A DNA stretch of 19,848 nt, taken from Acidimicrobiia bacterium. GTDB lineage: Bacteria; Actinomycetota; Acidimicrobiia; Spongiisociales; ZC4RG35. The notes under the pieces are model-generated. The model saw only the letters and a list, made by a program, of their open reading frames with translations, made no database searches and was not told the DNA's origin. The translations under genes and the position numbers were made by a program. Within the stretch, counting starts at the first letter, position 1; each line of letters starts with the position of its first letter. The stretch spans positions 1 through 19,848 of the forward strand of contig JAOUGY010000028.1 in assembly GCA_029865445.1 (NCBI GenBank), written 5' to 3'. Shown here piece by piece: positions 1 through 6,945 of the stretch.

Positions 1-576
1 GCCGAGGTCGGCCAGAAGGCTCGCGAACTCACAACCGATGACGCCGCCACCGACGATCGCCACGCGATCGGGACGGGCCGGCCAGTCGAGTGCGTGGTCG
101 GACGTGACTATTCGGACGCCATCGATCGGATAGTTGGGAAGTGAGCGTGCGTGAGATCCGGTGGCCATGATCACGGCTCGGCCCTCCACCACCTTCTCCC
201 CCTCCGGCCCGGACACCACGACCCGGCCAGGGCCATCGAGCCGTCCGAAACCCTCCACGACGTCGACCTTGCGGTGCTTCAGCAAGCCGCCGAGACCCTT
301 GACGAGCGCTTCCACGGTTTGGTTCTTCTTGGCGAGGGCTGCCTCCCAATCGAGCTGGGGTTCGGTCACGACGACGCCGTAATCCGAGGCGTGACGCACC
401 GTGGAGAACACCTCGGCGATCTGAAGCCATTGTTTCGCCGGGATACAGCCCCTGAGCAGGCAGGTGCCCCCGGGACGCTCTTCATCGACGAGGGCCACGG
501 ACAGGCCGAAGTTGTGCGCGTACAGCGCTGAGGCATATCCACCCGGGCCGCCGCCGACCACCACGATGTCGTACAC
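1..576 (-). CDS. lpdA: Dihydrolipoamide dehydrogenase-like flavoprotein, N-terminal part (cut by left edge)
   Basis: The first 192 residues of a class I FAD/NAD(P) disulfide oxidoreductase are present; the rest lies beyond the left edge. The start is GTG at 576, preceded by a good Shine-Dalgarno (GAAAGGA, 581-587). Visible motifs are the FAD-binding GGGPGG at residues 8-13, the redox-active disulfide in GGTCLLRGCIPAK (Cys39 and Cys44), an ATGS motif near residue 147, and the start of the NAD-binding fold (GGGVIGCEFA) near residue 176. Enzymes of this family reoxidise dihydrolipoamide in the pyruvate, 2-oxoglutarate or branched-chain dehydrogenase complexes or the glycine cleavage system. Mercuric reductase and related disulfide reductases share these motifs, and the His-Glu dyad and interface domain that would separate them are missing here. 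Family assignment is secure; the exact substrate is probable. Confidence 0.88.
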   Translation of the reverse strand, partial: MYDIVVVGGGPGGYASALYAHNFGLSVALVDEERPGGTCLLRGCIPAKQWLQIAEVFSTVRHASDYGVVVTEPQLDWEAALAKKNQTVEALVKGLGGLLKHRKVDVVEGFGRLDGPGRVVVSGPEGEKVVEGRAVIMATGSHARSLPNYPIDGVRIVTSDHALDWPARPDRVAIVGGGVIGCEFASLLADLG

Positions 577-688
577 GTGTCCGTCCTTTCGAAGGATGCT
601 CGTCGTCCGCGAGGGTAGTGCACCTGGGGCGACGGATCGTGGGCCAGGTGTCCGGGCGTTCCGGACCGATCCGTGTAGCCTCGCTCAG
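577..688. promoter_or_regulatory. Divergent intergenic region with a leaderless-type -10 for the plus-strand genes
   Basis: This 112-base gap separates the divergent flavoprotein (start 576, minus) and the small membrane peptide (start 689, plus), so it must carry both promoters. A TAGCCT hexamer at 676-681 sits 7 bases before the ATG at 689. That spacing would make the A of the ATG the transcription start, meaning a leaderless mRNA, as is common in actinobacteria. I saw no convincing -35 for it. No Shine-Dalgarno precedes the ATG, which fits a leaderless transcript. On the other strand the flavoprotein has an ordinary Shine-Dalgarno. Confidence 0.35.
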
Positions 689-781
689 ATGCAGACGAGG
701 TACCTGCTCATCGCCTCTGCCGTCGTGGCCATGGCGATTCTGGTGGCGGGCGCCGGTTGGCTCTTGATGGGGCTGCGATGA
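689..781 (+). CDS. 30-residue single-pass membrane peptide
   Basis: A short frame encodes a 30-residue peptide: a short polar N-terminus with one Arg, one hydrophobic stretch (about residues 6-28, rich in Ala, Leu, Ile, Val and Gly) and a terminal Arg. It would span the membrane once. Its stop codon overlaps the ATG of the following membrane protein (ATGA at 778-781), which suggests translational coupling, and a TAGCCT -10-like hexamer 7 bases upstream suggests leaderless transcription. I do not recognise a family. It could be a genuine small partner of the downstream protein, a leader peptide that sets its translation, or a chance frame. The overlap and upstream hexamer argue for it; the very short length argues for caution. 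Confidence 0.45.
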   Translation: MQTRYLLIASAVVAMAILVAGAGWLLMGLR

Positions 782-1638
782 TCTCCGAACTGGACACGCT
801 CACCGAGCTCGCCGTGGACCGTTGGTTCTTGTTCGCGCTGGCGATCGCGCTTGCCACCTTGTTCGTGTCGTGGGCCGCCCGCTCGAACTTCGGGTGGATG
901 GGAGCGGGTGCCTTGCTCCTCGGTGTCACCGGGTCGACGTTCATCGTCGGCGTGTTCGAACCGCTTCCGCTCGTCGCGTCCGCCGGCCTCGCCCTCGTGA
1001 CCGGACTGCTCGCCCGGCCCGTGCTGGCCGAGGTGGCGATCCTGACGATCGCGTTCGTCCTGGCCGACGTTTCGTGGAGGCCCCAGATCTCGTGGCCCGT
1101 GTGGATCGGAGCGGCCGTGGCGGTGGTGGCGGCCTGGGGACCACGCCGGTTCGAGCGGGCGGACCCGCGGGTCCTGGGAATCGTGATAGGGGGCGCCGCC
1201 GCCGCGGTGTGGGCCAGCGTGCCCGATACCGAGATCCCGCGGGCGCTGTTGGGCGCAACCCTCGCCGTCTCTCTCGCATCCGTCTTTGGCGGCAAGAAGC
1301 TTCTCTTGGGACCGGCGGTAGGAGCCTTCGTGGGTCTCGCCACGTTTGCGACTCTCTACGGCGGCTCTGCCCGGGCGGTATCTGTGTTCGGAGCGTGGAC
1401 CGGAATGTTCCTGCTGGCGCTCATCGGTGTGAAACGGTTCGACCGGACACCGGTTTGGGCGTGGACAGTGGCGCAGCTCATCATGGTGGTCGCCGGGAGC
1501 AGGGTCATCGCCGTCGCCGGATCGGGGACGGCGGCGCTGGGGGTGGCGGCGGTGGCGGCAGCGGTGTCCTCGGCGTTGCTGGCCGTCGCAGCCGATCGAG
1601 GAGTCGCCCCGTCAAACGGTCACACCAGGGCCATCTGA
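778..1638 (+). CDS. Polytopic membrane protein of unknown function
   Basis: The 286-residue product is almost wholly hydrophobic, with about eight to ten predicted membrane segments separated by very short loops. A small positively charged loop (GPRRFERAD, about residues 122-130) and GGKK and KRFDR turns mark likely cytoplasmic sides. I chose the ATG at 778 because it overlaps the stop of the upstream 30-residue frame (ATGA). An in-frame TTG at 757 would add seven residues but has no better ribosome site. No catalytic or transport motif is recognisable and there is no signal peptide beyond the first membrane segment. The Ala/Val/Gly-rich C-terminus is encoded by a low-complexity GGC/GCG-rich stretch near 1520-1580. 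Function is unknown; its neighbours do not clearly inform its role. Confidence 0.75.
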   Translation: MISELDTLTELAVDRWFLFALAIALATLFVSWAARSNFGWMGAGALLLGVTGSTFIVGVFEPLPLVASAGLALVTGLLARPVLAEVAILTIAFVLADVSWRPQISWPVWIGAAVAVVAAWGPRRFERADPRVLGIVIGGAAAAVWASVPDTEIPRALLGATLAVSLASVFGGKKLLLGPAVGAFVGLATFATLYGGSARAVSVFGAWTGMFLLALIGVKRFDRTPVWAWTVAQLIMVVAGSRVIAVAGSGTAALGVAAVAAAVSSALLAVAADRGVAPSNGHTRAI

Positions 1639-1797
1639 TCGAGATCACCCCCTTTTGCGGTCGACTCGCACCACTACGATGTATGAGGGGAGTCGATTCC
1701 CGTTGAGCGATCGAATCGGGGCGCATTGCCCGGATACAGGTCCAACGGCGTTGGGGGAGTCAGGCACTCTTGAGAACGAGGGGCCAGGGGAGGTTCT
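1639..1797 (+). promoter_or_regulatory. Intergenic leader upstream of the proline-activation operon
   Basis: These 159 bases separate the membrane protein from the first dehydrogenase and are the only sizeable gap upstream of the four-gene operon, so its promoter is expected here. A weak candidate is TTTTGC (1653-1658), a 16-base spacer and TACGAT (1675-1680). Downstream lies a short inverted repeat CGATTC (1694-1699) / GAATCG (1713-1718) with a 13-base loop. It could be a small hairpin or an operator, but it is too weak for a riboswitch call. GGGAGG at 1788-1793, four bases before the GTG at 1798, is a strong ribosome site. Confidence 0.3.
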
Positions 1798-3015
1798 GTG
1801 GACACGACGCTCGATCCCGACCATTTGATCAATCTGGCGACAGAACTAGGGCAGGTGTTCGCCACCCGCGCTGCCACCCACGATCGTGAAGGCTCGTTCC
1901 CGGTTGACGACTTCAAGGACCTGCGGGACGCAGGGCTTCTCGGGATCATGGTCCCAGTGCGCCACGGAGGAATCGGCACCGACTTCCTGACCTATACCAA
2001 GGTGCTCGAGCAGATCGGGAAGGGTCATGCAGCTACCGCCCTGACCTACAACATGCACAACATCGTCATGGGCGGCGTCGCCGAACTGGATCTCGACGAG
2101 ATCCCCGGCCGGCACGGTGACAGGATGCGAGACTTCGCCACCTGGCTCTTCGCACAGGCGATCGAGGGAAAGAAGCTGTTCGCCTCCGCAACCACGGAAC
2201 CCGGAGTCGGCGCCAAGTACAGCCAGCTGAAGACCACCTACGAGAAGGTCGACGACGGGTACGTGCTCAACGGCGTCAAGTCGTTCGTCTCGATGGCCGG
2301 GCACGCCGACTTCTACGTCGTGGCCGCCAGGCCGGTTGCGCCCCAAACCGGCTCTGTTCCCACGATCTCGTACTTCTGCATAGGCAACGGCAGCGAGGGA
2401 GTGACGATCGAGGACGTCTGGGACACCCTCGGCATGCGGGCGACCACCTCGAACACGATGTACCTCCAGGACGTGTTCGTGCCCAGGCAGCACCTCTTCA
2501 TGGGAAGCGAGGGGATGGCCTTCTACAAGCTGCTGAGTCAGCCTCATTGGCAGGTGGGCGGCTACAACGGCGCCTACCTCGGGATCAGCACCGCGATCAT
2601 GGACTTCACCACCGAGTACCTGTCGAAGAAGGCGATCCCGGGGACCGAGCTCACCGCTGCAAGCGACCCCGTGATCCAGCATCAGCTGGGTGAGATGGAC
2701 ATCAAGCTGTCCTCGGCCCGGGCTCTCACCTATGAGGCGGCCAGGCTGGTGACAGAGAGGCCTGGAAGCTCGGAGGCCAACGTTGCGATCCACCGCGCCA
2801 AGTTCATCGTCGGCGAGGTCGCGCCCGAGCTGGCATCGATGGCCATACGGATCTGTGGGGGATCGACCATCTCCAAACGAATGCCGCTGGAGAGGCTCTA
2901 TCGCGATGCCCGATGCGGCGGGCTCATGCCCGCAAAGTCCGATGATTGCCTCCGCTATGTCGGCAAGGCTTCCGTGGGCATCGATGTCACGAAGGCGGAA
3001 GAGAGTTACTGGTAA
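1798..3015 (+). CDS. Acyl-CoA dehydrogenase-family flavoprotein (first of two)
   Basis: The 405-residue protein has the full acyl-CoA dehydrogenase layout: an alpha-helical N-domain (LRDAGLLGIMVPVRHGGIG, about residues 42-60), the mid-domain beta barrel with the FAD-contacting TEPGVGAKYS motif and a dGyvlNGvKsfvS segment, and a C-terminal helical domain ending in RLYRDARCGGLMPAKSDDCL. Start is GTG at 1798, with GGGAGG four bases upstream. Neither usual position for the catalytic glutamate holds Glu: the 'YEGTSE' site is replaced by CGGLMPAKSD, and the isovaleryl-CoA-dehydrogenase-type site falls in a W-Q-V-G-G stretch. This may be a non-canonical member (monooxygenase-like, or one using another base). 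It overlaps the next gene by one base (TAATG). By context I infer it acts on the carrier-bound product of the operon, but a stand-alone CoA substrate is possible. Confidence 0.85.
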   Translation: MDTTLDPDHLINLATELGQVFATRAATHDREGSFPVDDFKDLRDAGLLGIMVPVRHGGIGTDFLTYTKVLEQIGKGHAATALTYNMHNIVMGGVAELDLDEIPGRHGDRMRDFATWLFAQAIEGKKLFASATTEPGVGAKYSQLKTTYEKVDDGYVLNGVKSFVSMAGHADFYVVAARPVAPQTGSVPTISYFCIGNGSEGVTIEDVWDTLGMRATTSNTMYLQDVFVPRQHLFMGSEGMAFYKLLSQPHWQVGGYNGAYLGISTAIMDFTTEYLSKKAIPGTELTAASDPVIQHQLGEMDIKLSSARALTYEAARLVTERPGSSEANVAIHRAKFIVGEVAPELASMAIRICGGSTISKRMPLERLYRDARCGGLMPAKSDDCLRYVGKASVGIDVTKAEESYW

Positions 3016-4178
3016 TGCAGCCGTGGCAGGACTCGAGCCTCGATGTCACCAGACGTTCGTTCGCCGAGTTCGCGAGCGAACACCTCGCGGGACCGCTCGA
3101 AACCTGGGATCAGCCAAGTGGGCACCCCGAGCGGGCGTGGCGGGCCGCTGCCGAGGAGGGCGTCCTCGGCATCTGCATGCCGGAGCACCTCGGCGGCCAG
3201 GGCCGATCGGTTTCGCATGCGGTGGCCGCCATCGAGGGAATCGGCTCGGCGGTCACCTCTACCGGCATGCTCTACGCGATCGCCTCTCAACTCTTTGGCG
3301 TCCAAATGCCGCTCGCCATGCTCGGAAGCGATGAAGTCATCGAGACCGTCGTGCGGCCGGCCATCCAGGGTGAGGTCGTGCTGGCCTACGCTTTCACCGA
3401 AGAAGCCTCCGGTAGTGACATCTTCTCCACCGAGGCAACCGCCGTACGCGACGGAGACGACTGGGTGTTGACCGGATCGAAGGCGTACATCACCAATGCC
3501 CCGATGGCCGACGTCGCCCTGGTCTTTGCCAAGACCGGTGAAGGTCGTTCGCCGTTTGCGCTGACAGCCTTCGTCGTCGACATGTCGTGGCCGGGAGCGG
3601 CTCACGGCCGGGACTTCGAGAAGGTCGGCTTTCGCTCCGTGCGGATGGGCGAGTTGATCTTCGACGGGGTCCGGGTGCCCAAGTCACATGTGGTCGGAAG
3701 GGCCGGAGCTGGATTGTCGGTCCTCGCCGAGTCGGTCGGCTGGGAGCGATCTGCAGCATTGTCTGCCCTGCTCGGCCCCATGGATCGGGTGCTCGGCCAG
3801 GTCGTCGAATGGACCAGAACACGGCGGGCGTACGACGCTCCTATCGGGTCCTTTCAGCAGGTTTCGGCGCGCGTGGCCGACCTCGTGGTGCGCCGCACGA
3901 TGTGCCGGCTGGCCATCTACGACATCGCCGGCCGCCTCGGCCACGGTTCGTCGACCCAGGACCACATGCAGGACATCGCCGCGACGAAACTGTTCGTGAC
4001 CGAGAGCTACCGCCAATTCATGCTCGATGCGATGCAGCCCTTCGGCGTCCGCGGCTTTCTCCACGAGCACGAGATCTCGCAACACGTGCGCGACAGCCTC
4101 GCCGCCACAGTGTGGGCGGGAACGTCGGAGTCGATGCGCAACACCATCGCCAAGCTGGCCGGCCTACCGGTCGAGTGA
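3015..4178 (+). CDS. PltE/RedW-like acyl-CoA dehydrogenase, probable L-prolyl-PCP dehydrogenase
   Basis: The 387-residue flavoprotein has a normal acyl-CoA dehydrogenase fold: EEGVLGICMPEHLGGQG in the N-domain, the FAD motif TEEASGSDIFS, and GFRSVRMGELIFDGVRVP before the C-domain. The GWERSAALSALLGPMDR segment puts Glu244 at the position of the isovaleryl-CoA dehydrogenase base, as in PltE/RedW-type prolyl-carrier dehydrogenases. The usual YEG near the C-terminus is WAGTSES. PltE/RedW enzymes oxidise L-prolyl-S-PCP by four electrons to pyrrolyl-2-carboxyl-S-PCP. The start ATG overlaps the preceding stop (TAATG), and an adenylating enzyme with a proline-type pocket plus a carrier protein follow directly. 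Function is inferred from resemblance and context. A conventional short-branched acyl-CoA dehydrogenase is the alternative. Confidence 0.87.
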   Translation: MQPWQDSSLDVTRRSFAEFASEHLAGPLETWDQPSGHPERAWRAAAEEGVLGICMPEHLGGQGRSVSHAVAAIEGIGSAVTSTGMLYAIASQLFGVQMPLAMLGSDEVIETVVRPAIQGEVVLAYAFTEEASGSDIFSTEATAVRDGDDWVLTGSKAYITNAPMADVALVFAKTGEGRSPFALTAFVVDMSWPGAAHGRDFEKVGFRSVRMGELIFDGVRVPKSHVVGRAGAGLSVLAESVGWERSAALSALLGPMDRVLGQVVEWTRTRRAYDAPIGSFQQVSARVADLVVRRTMCRLAIYDIAGRLGHGSSTQDHMQDIAATKLFVTESYRQFMLDAMQPFGVRGFLHEHEISQHVRDSLAATVWAGTSESMRNTIAKLAGLPVE

Positions 4179-4186
4179 AGCCGGCG

Positions 4187-5743
4187 ATGAGCTTCACACT
4201 GCATTCTCTGCTCGAACGCTCTGCCGACCGCTTCCCGGATCATCCTGCGGTGGTAGATGGTGCGCGCACCATCACCTACGCGGAGCTGGACCTGGCTGCC
4301 ACCCGGCTGGCCAACACGCTGTCCGAACTGGGCGTCCGCCGGGGTGACCGTGTTGGCCTCTATCTGGAGAAGTCGATCGAGGCCGTCATCGGGATCTACG
4401 GAATCCTCAAGACCGGGGCGGCCTACGTGTCGATCGACGTCAAGGCGCCCATCGAACGATCGACGTACATCGCCGGCGACTGCGGGATGGAGGTGATGGT
4501 CAGCGAGGAGGGCCGGCTGTCGGTCTGGCTGGAGCCCGATTCCCCGATACGTCGAGTCGTGGCCCTCGACGCCGAGACGCAGGGAAATGTCGTGGGCCGC
4601 TCCACCATCGAGGCCGCATCCGACACCAGGCTCGAGACCGGGACCATCGATCAGGATCTCGCATACATCATCTACACCTCGGGTTCGACAGGCGCTCCCA
4701 AGGGCGTCAAGCTCACCCATCGAAACGCCCTGGTCTTCGTGAACTGGGCCGTCGACGAGTTCGACGTCGGCCACACCGACCGGCTGTCCAGCCACGCGCC
4801 GTTCCACTTCGACCTGTCGATCCTCGACTTGTATGCCGCGGCTTCTGCCGGGGCCACCGTGTATCTGGTGCCACCGATGGCATCGGTGTTCCCGGTCCAG
4901 ATCAACCGATTCATCACCGAGCATGCCATCACCGTCTGGTACTCCGTGCCGTCGATCCTCTCCATGCTCGTCCAGCGGGGGAAACTGACCCATGGCGCCT
5001 TCGAATCGTTGCGGTGGGTTCTCTTCGCCGGGGAGGTGTTTCCGACCAAGTACCTGCGAGTCCTCATGGAACGTCTTCCCCACGTTCGGTTCTCCAACCT
5101 GTACGGGCCGACGGAGACGAACGTGTGCACCTTCTACAACGTCGAATCCCTTCCCGACCCTGCCGCGGGTGACATTCCCATCGGCAAAACGATCCCCAAC
5201 ACCGACGGATACGTGGTGGGCGAAGATGGGAACCGTGTGGGTCGAGGCGAGGTCGGCGAACTGTGGATTCGATCAGGCACGGTGATGGCCGGGTATTGGG
5301 GTGATCCGGACCGGACCGCTGACCGCCTGATCGACGATCCGTTTGCCGCCGAGATAGTCGACAAGGTGTACAGGACAGGCGACCTCGTTCAGGTCGACTC
5401 GAACGGGGACTTCGTGTTCCTGGGCCGGCGGGACAACCAGATCAAGAGCCGGGGCTACCGGATCGAACTGGGTGAGGTCGAGACGGCGCTGTACCGGCAT
5501 CCGGACGTGATCGAGTGTGCGGTGGTGGCCGTACCGGACGACCTGATCACCAATCGGCTCGTGGCGTTTGCGAACGTCAGGGATGGCGTGACAACGGCCG
5601 ACCTCATCCACCATTGCAAACAGACCCTCGTTCCATACATGATCCCGGAGCACTTCGAGATCTTGGAGGTCTTGCCAAAGACGTCGACGGGCAAGATCAA
5701 CCGACAATCACTGACACAATCGGCACAAGGAGACAACACGTGA
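4187..5743 (+). CDS. Free-standing adenylation enzyme, probable L-proline:PCP ligase (PltF/RedM type)
   Basis: This 518-residue AMP-forming enzyme shows every adenylation core motif: A2 LKTGAAYVSID, A3 YTSGSTGAPKGVKLTH, A4 FHFDLSILDLY, A5 NLYGPTETNVC, A7 YRTGD, A8 GRRDNQIKSRGYRIELGEVE and A10 PKTSTGKINR. Reading the ten pocket positions against GrsA gives Asp209, Leu210, Leu213, Tyr252, Leu279, Ala281, Leu305, Val313, Cys314 and Lys503, or DLLYLALVCK. I recall this as the signature of prolyl-AMP ligases of pyrrole pathways. It has no condensation or carrier domain, so it must load the separate carrier protein encoded next. An in-frame GTG at 4175 overlapping the previous stop (GTGA) is an alternative start; I prefer ATG 4187. 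It overlaps the carrier gene (GTGA at 5740-5743). Confidence 0.92.
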   Translation: MSFTLHSLLERSADRFPDHPAVVDGARTITYAELDLAATRLANTLSELGVRRGDRVGLYLEKSIEAVIGIYGILKTGAAYVSIDVKAPIERSTYIAGDCGMEVMVSEEGRLSVWLEPDSPIRRVVALDAETQGNVVGRSTIEAASDTRLETGTIDQDLAYIIYTSGSTGAPKGVKLTHRNALVFVNWAVDEFDVGHTDRLSSHAPFHFDLSILDLYAAASAGATVYLVPPMASVFPVQINRFITEHAITVWYSVPSILSMLVQRGKLTHGAFESLRWVLFAGEVFPTKYLRVLMERLPHVRFSNLYGPTETNVCTFYNVESLPDPAAGDIPIGKTIPNTDGYVVGEDGNRVGRGEVGELWIRSGTVMAGYWGDPDRTADRLIDDPFAAEIVDKVYRTGDLVQVDSNGDFVFLGRRDNQIKSRGYRIELGEVETALYRHPDVIECAVVAVPDDLITNRLVAFANVRDGVTTADLIHHCKQTLVPYMIPEHFEILEVLPKTSTGKINRQSLTQSAQGDNT

Positions 5744-5988
5744 GTATCGAGATGGGAATTCGCGATTTCATCGCCGGCGAGCTGAGTTGGGACGGGAGTC
5801 CCGAGGACCTCGACCTCGATTACCCCCTCCTGGAACGTGAGGTCGTCGACTCGCTCGGCATCTTCAAGATCATCTCGTTCCTCGAGACCGAATACGACAT
5901 CGAAATCGACGACGAGGAACTCATCCCCGAGAACTTCGAATCGATCAGCAAGATCGCCGGTCTGGTCGCCGCCAAGACGGGCGTCTAG
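5740..5988 (+). CDS. Free-standing peptidyl/acyl carrier protein
   Basis: This 82-residue acidic protein has the carrier fold and the phosphopantetheine attachment motif VVDSLGIFKI, with Ser38 as the modified residue. The following helix (FLETEYDIEIDDEELIPENFESI) is typical of free-standing PCPs and D-alanine-type carriers. The start is GTG at 5740, overlapping the adenylation gene's stop (GTGA), with a strong Shine-Dalgarno AAGGAGA at 5727-5733. In pyrrole pathways (PltL, RedO, CloN5) such a carrier receives L-proline from the adenylating enzyme and holds it during oxidation. That is its likely job here, given that it closes the operon. It needs a phosphopantetheinyl transferase encoded elsewhere. 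DltC-like or fatty-acyl carriers are alternatives, but the neighbouring proline-type pocket argues against them. Confidence 0.9.
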   Translation: MSIEMGIRDFIAGELSWDGSPEDLDLDYPLLEREVVDSLGIFKIISFLETEYDIEIDDEELIPENFESISKIAGLVAAKTGV

Positions 5989-6059
5989 GACCCCGGCCCG
6001 GCACCAAACCTCATCCTGTCGGGTCGATCGCCGGACGCGTCAGTTGTGCCTCGGAGGCC

Positions 6060-6102
6060 CGGGACCTGCCCCCGCCGTCTCGGGTCACCAACCCAGGTCC
6101 CG
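6060..6102. terminator. Candidate bidirectional terminator hairpin between convergent genes
   Basis: A perfect 9-base inverted repeat, CGGGACCTG (6060-6068) and CAGGTCCCG (6094-6102), encloses a 25-base loop. It lies between the convergent carrier-protein gene and the sulfotransferase gene, and the right arm sits inside the sulfotransferase coding region, so its stop codon (6085-6087) is in the loop. No T-run follows on either strand, so this is not a classical intrinsic terminator. It may still stop or stabilise converging transcripts. Confidence 0.3.
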
Positions 6103-6945
6103 ACCGAGAAGCTCGGACACGCGAGAGATCTCGTCGGCCAACGCCTCACGAAGGAACGCTTCCGCTTCGGGAGTCATCCCTGCACGCTCGCCCCCAACCT
6201 GGGGTGTATAGGAGTAATTCGAGAAAGCCTGCGGAAACACCTCGTCCAGACCGAGGAAGTCGAGAAGCGCGCCGTAGGTCGCATGGGGGTCGGCCCACAG
6301 GTCTTCTGTTCTGATCACGTGGACTCGCTCGCGGCCGAGTGTGTCGAACCACCTCTGCAGCTGCTGCGCATACCGGCCACGCTCCACGTACCCGTGAATT
6401 CGAACGGCGACCCCCGGATGATCGGGATCGTCGTCGAAACGGGCCAGGTCCCCACGGATCCGGTCTGGTTCGGCCTTCAGCGCGTCGAGGAACTCGAGCG
6501 GTTCCTTCCCGAGGCGGCGCTGATGACCGTATTGAGAGAGCGCCCGGGTGACGGGGTCGCGCAAGAGAGCCACCGCTCTGAGATCGGGGATCCTGGTGGC
6601 GGCGCGCTTGGCGGCCAGCGGGTGGAGCATGTAGTCGGGCGTGGCCTCGAAGGTCACCTCGGGACGTGACACCAACGGGAAATGCGCCCGATACCACCGC
6701 TCCCCCATCGACATCCGGGTCGAGAAATACTCGACCTCCTTCCGGATCGAAGCAACCACTTGGGGGTGGCTCCCCAGATATCGGTACAGCGAAGAGGTGC
6801 CCGCCCGTTGAGCTCCGATCACGAGCACGTTGGGGAGCATGCCCTTGGTCGGGAAGGCCATGCGGGCCTTGACACGCCACAAGGCGATCTTGTGGCGGGT
6901 TCCCACCGACAGCTTGTCCCGCGCCAACTCGGTGAGGCCCGCCAT
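6085..6945 (-). CDS. PAPS-dependent sulfotransferase (coupled to ABC exporter)
   Basis: The 286-residue protein has the sulfotransferase hallmarks: the 5'-phosphosulfate loop LVIGAQRAGTSSLYRYL (about residues 41-57), followed by SHPQV, and the 3'-phosphate site with RAVALLRDPVTRALSQYGHQ (about 123-142). Enzymes of this family move sulfate from PAPS to hydroxyl or amino groups, and bacterial members with this layout commonly act on carbohydrates or lipids. The ATG at 6945 overlaps the permease stop (TGATG), so it is the last gene of a three-gene unit, ATPase, permease, sulfotransferase. I infer that it sulfates the exported substrate or its precursor on the cytoplasmic side. The acceptor cannot be read from sequence. 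It differs clearly from the second sulfotransferase at 13122-13973. Confidence 0.9.
   Translation of the reverse strand: MAGLTELARDKLSVGTRHKIALWRVKARMAFPTKGMLPNVLVIGAQRAGTSSLYRYLGSHPQVVASIRKEVEYFSTRMSMGERWYRAHFPLVSRPEVTFEATPDYMLHPLAAKRAATRIPDLRAVALLRDPVTRALSQYGHQRRLGKEPLEFLDALKAEPDRIRGDLARFDDDPDHPGVAVRIHGYVERGRYAQQLQRWFDTLGRERVHVIRTEDLWADPHATYGALLDFLGLDEVFPQAFSNYSYTPQVGGERAGMTPEAEAFLREALADEISRVSELLGRDLGW

Noticed and set aside
1520..1580. A GGC/GCG-rich tract that looks like a triplet repeat.
   Set aside because: It simply encodes an Ala/Val/Gly-rich membrane segment and has no regular period or flanking repeats.
1639..1797. A riboswitch or T-box in the leader of the four-gene operon.
   Set aside because: Only a six-base-pair stem with a 13-base loop is visible; no conserved riboswitch core, T-box specifier or transcription-control hairpin pair could be recognised.
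1846..2793. A long minus-strand open frame inside the first acyl-CoA dehydrogenase.
   Set aside because: It mirrors a clear flavoprotein gene, has no ribosome site in a suitable place and no recognisable domain.
3587..4186. A 5' extension of the adenylating-enzyme frame by 200 codons.
   Set aside because: It overlaps the second dehydrogenase almost to its end and its translation is Arg/Pro-rich with no domain; the family's N-terminus matches ATG 4187.
4187..5988. Assignment as a D-alanylation (DltA/DltC) system.
   Set aside because: No DltB or DltD is present, and the pocket residues match the proline-type pattern rather than the alanine-type one; the two adjacent dehydrogenases also do not belong in a dlt operon.
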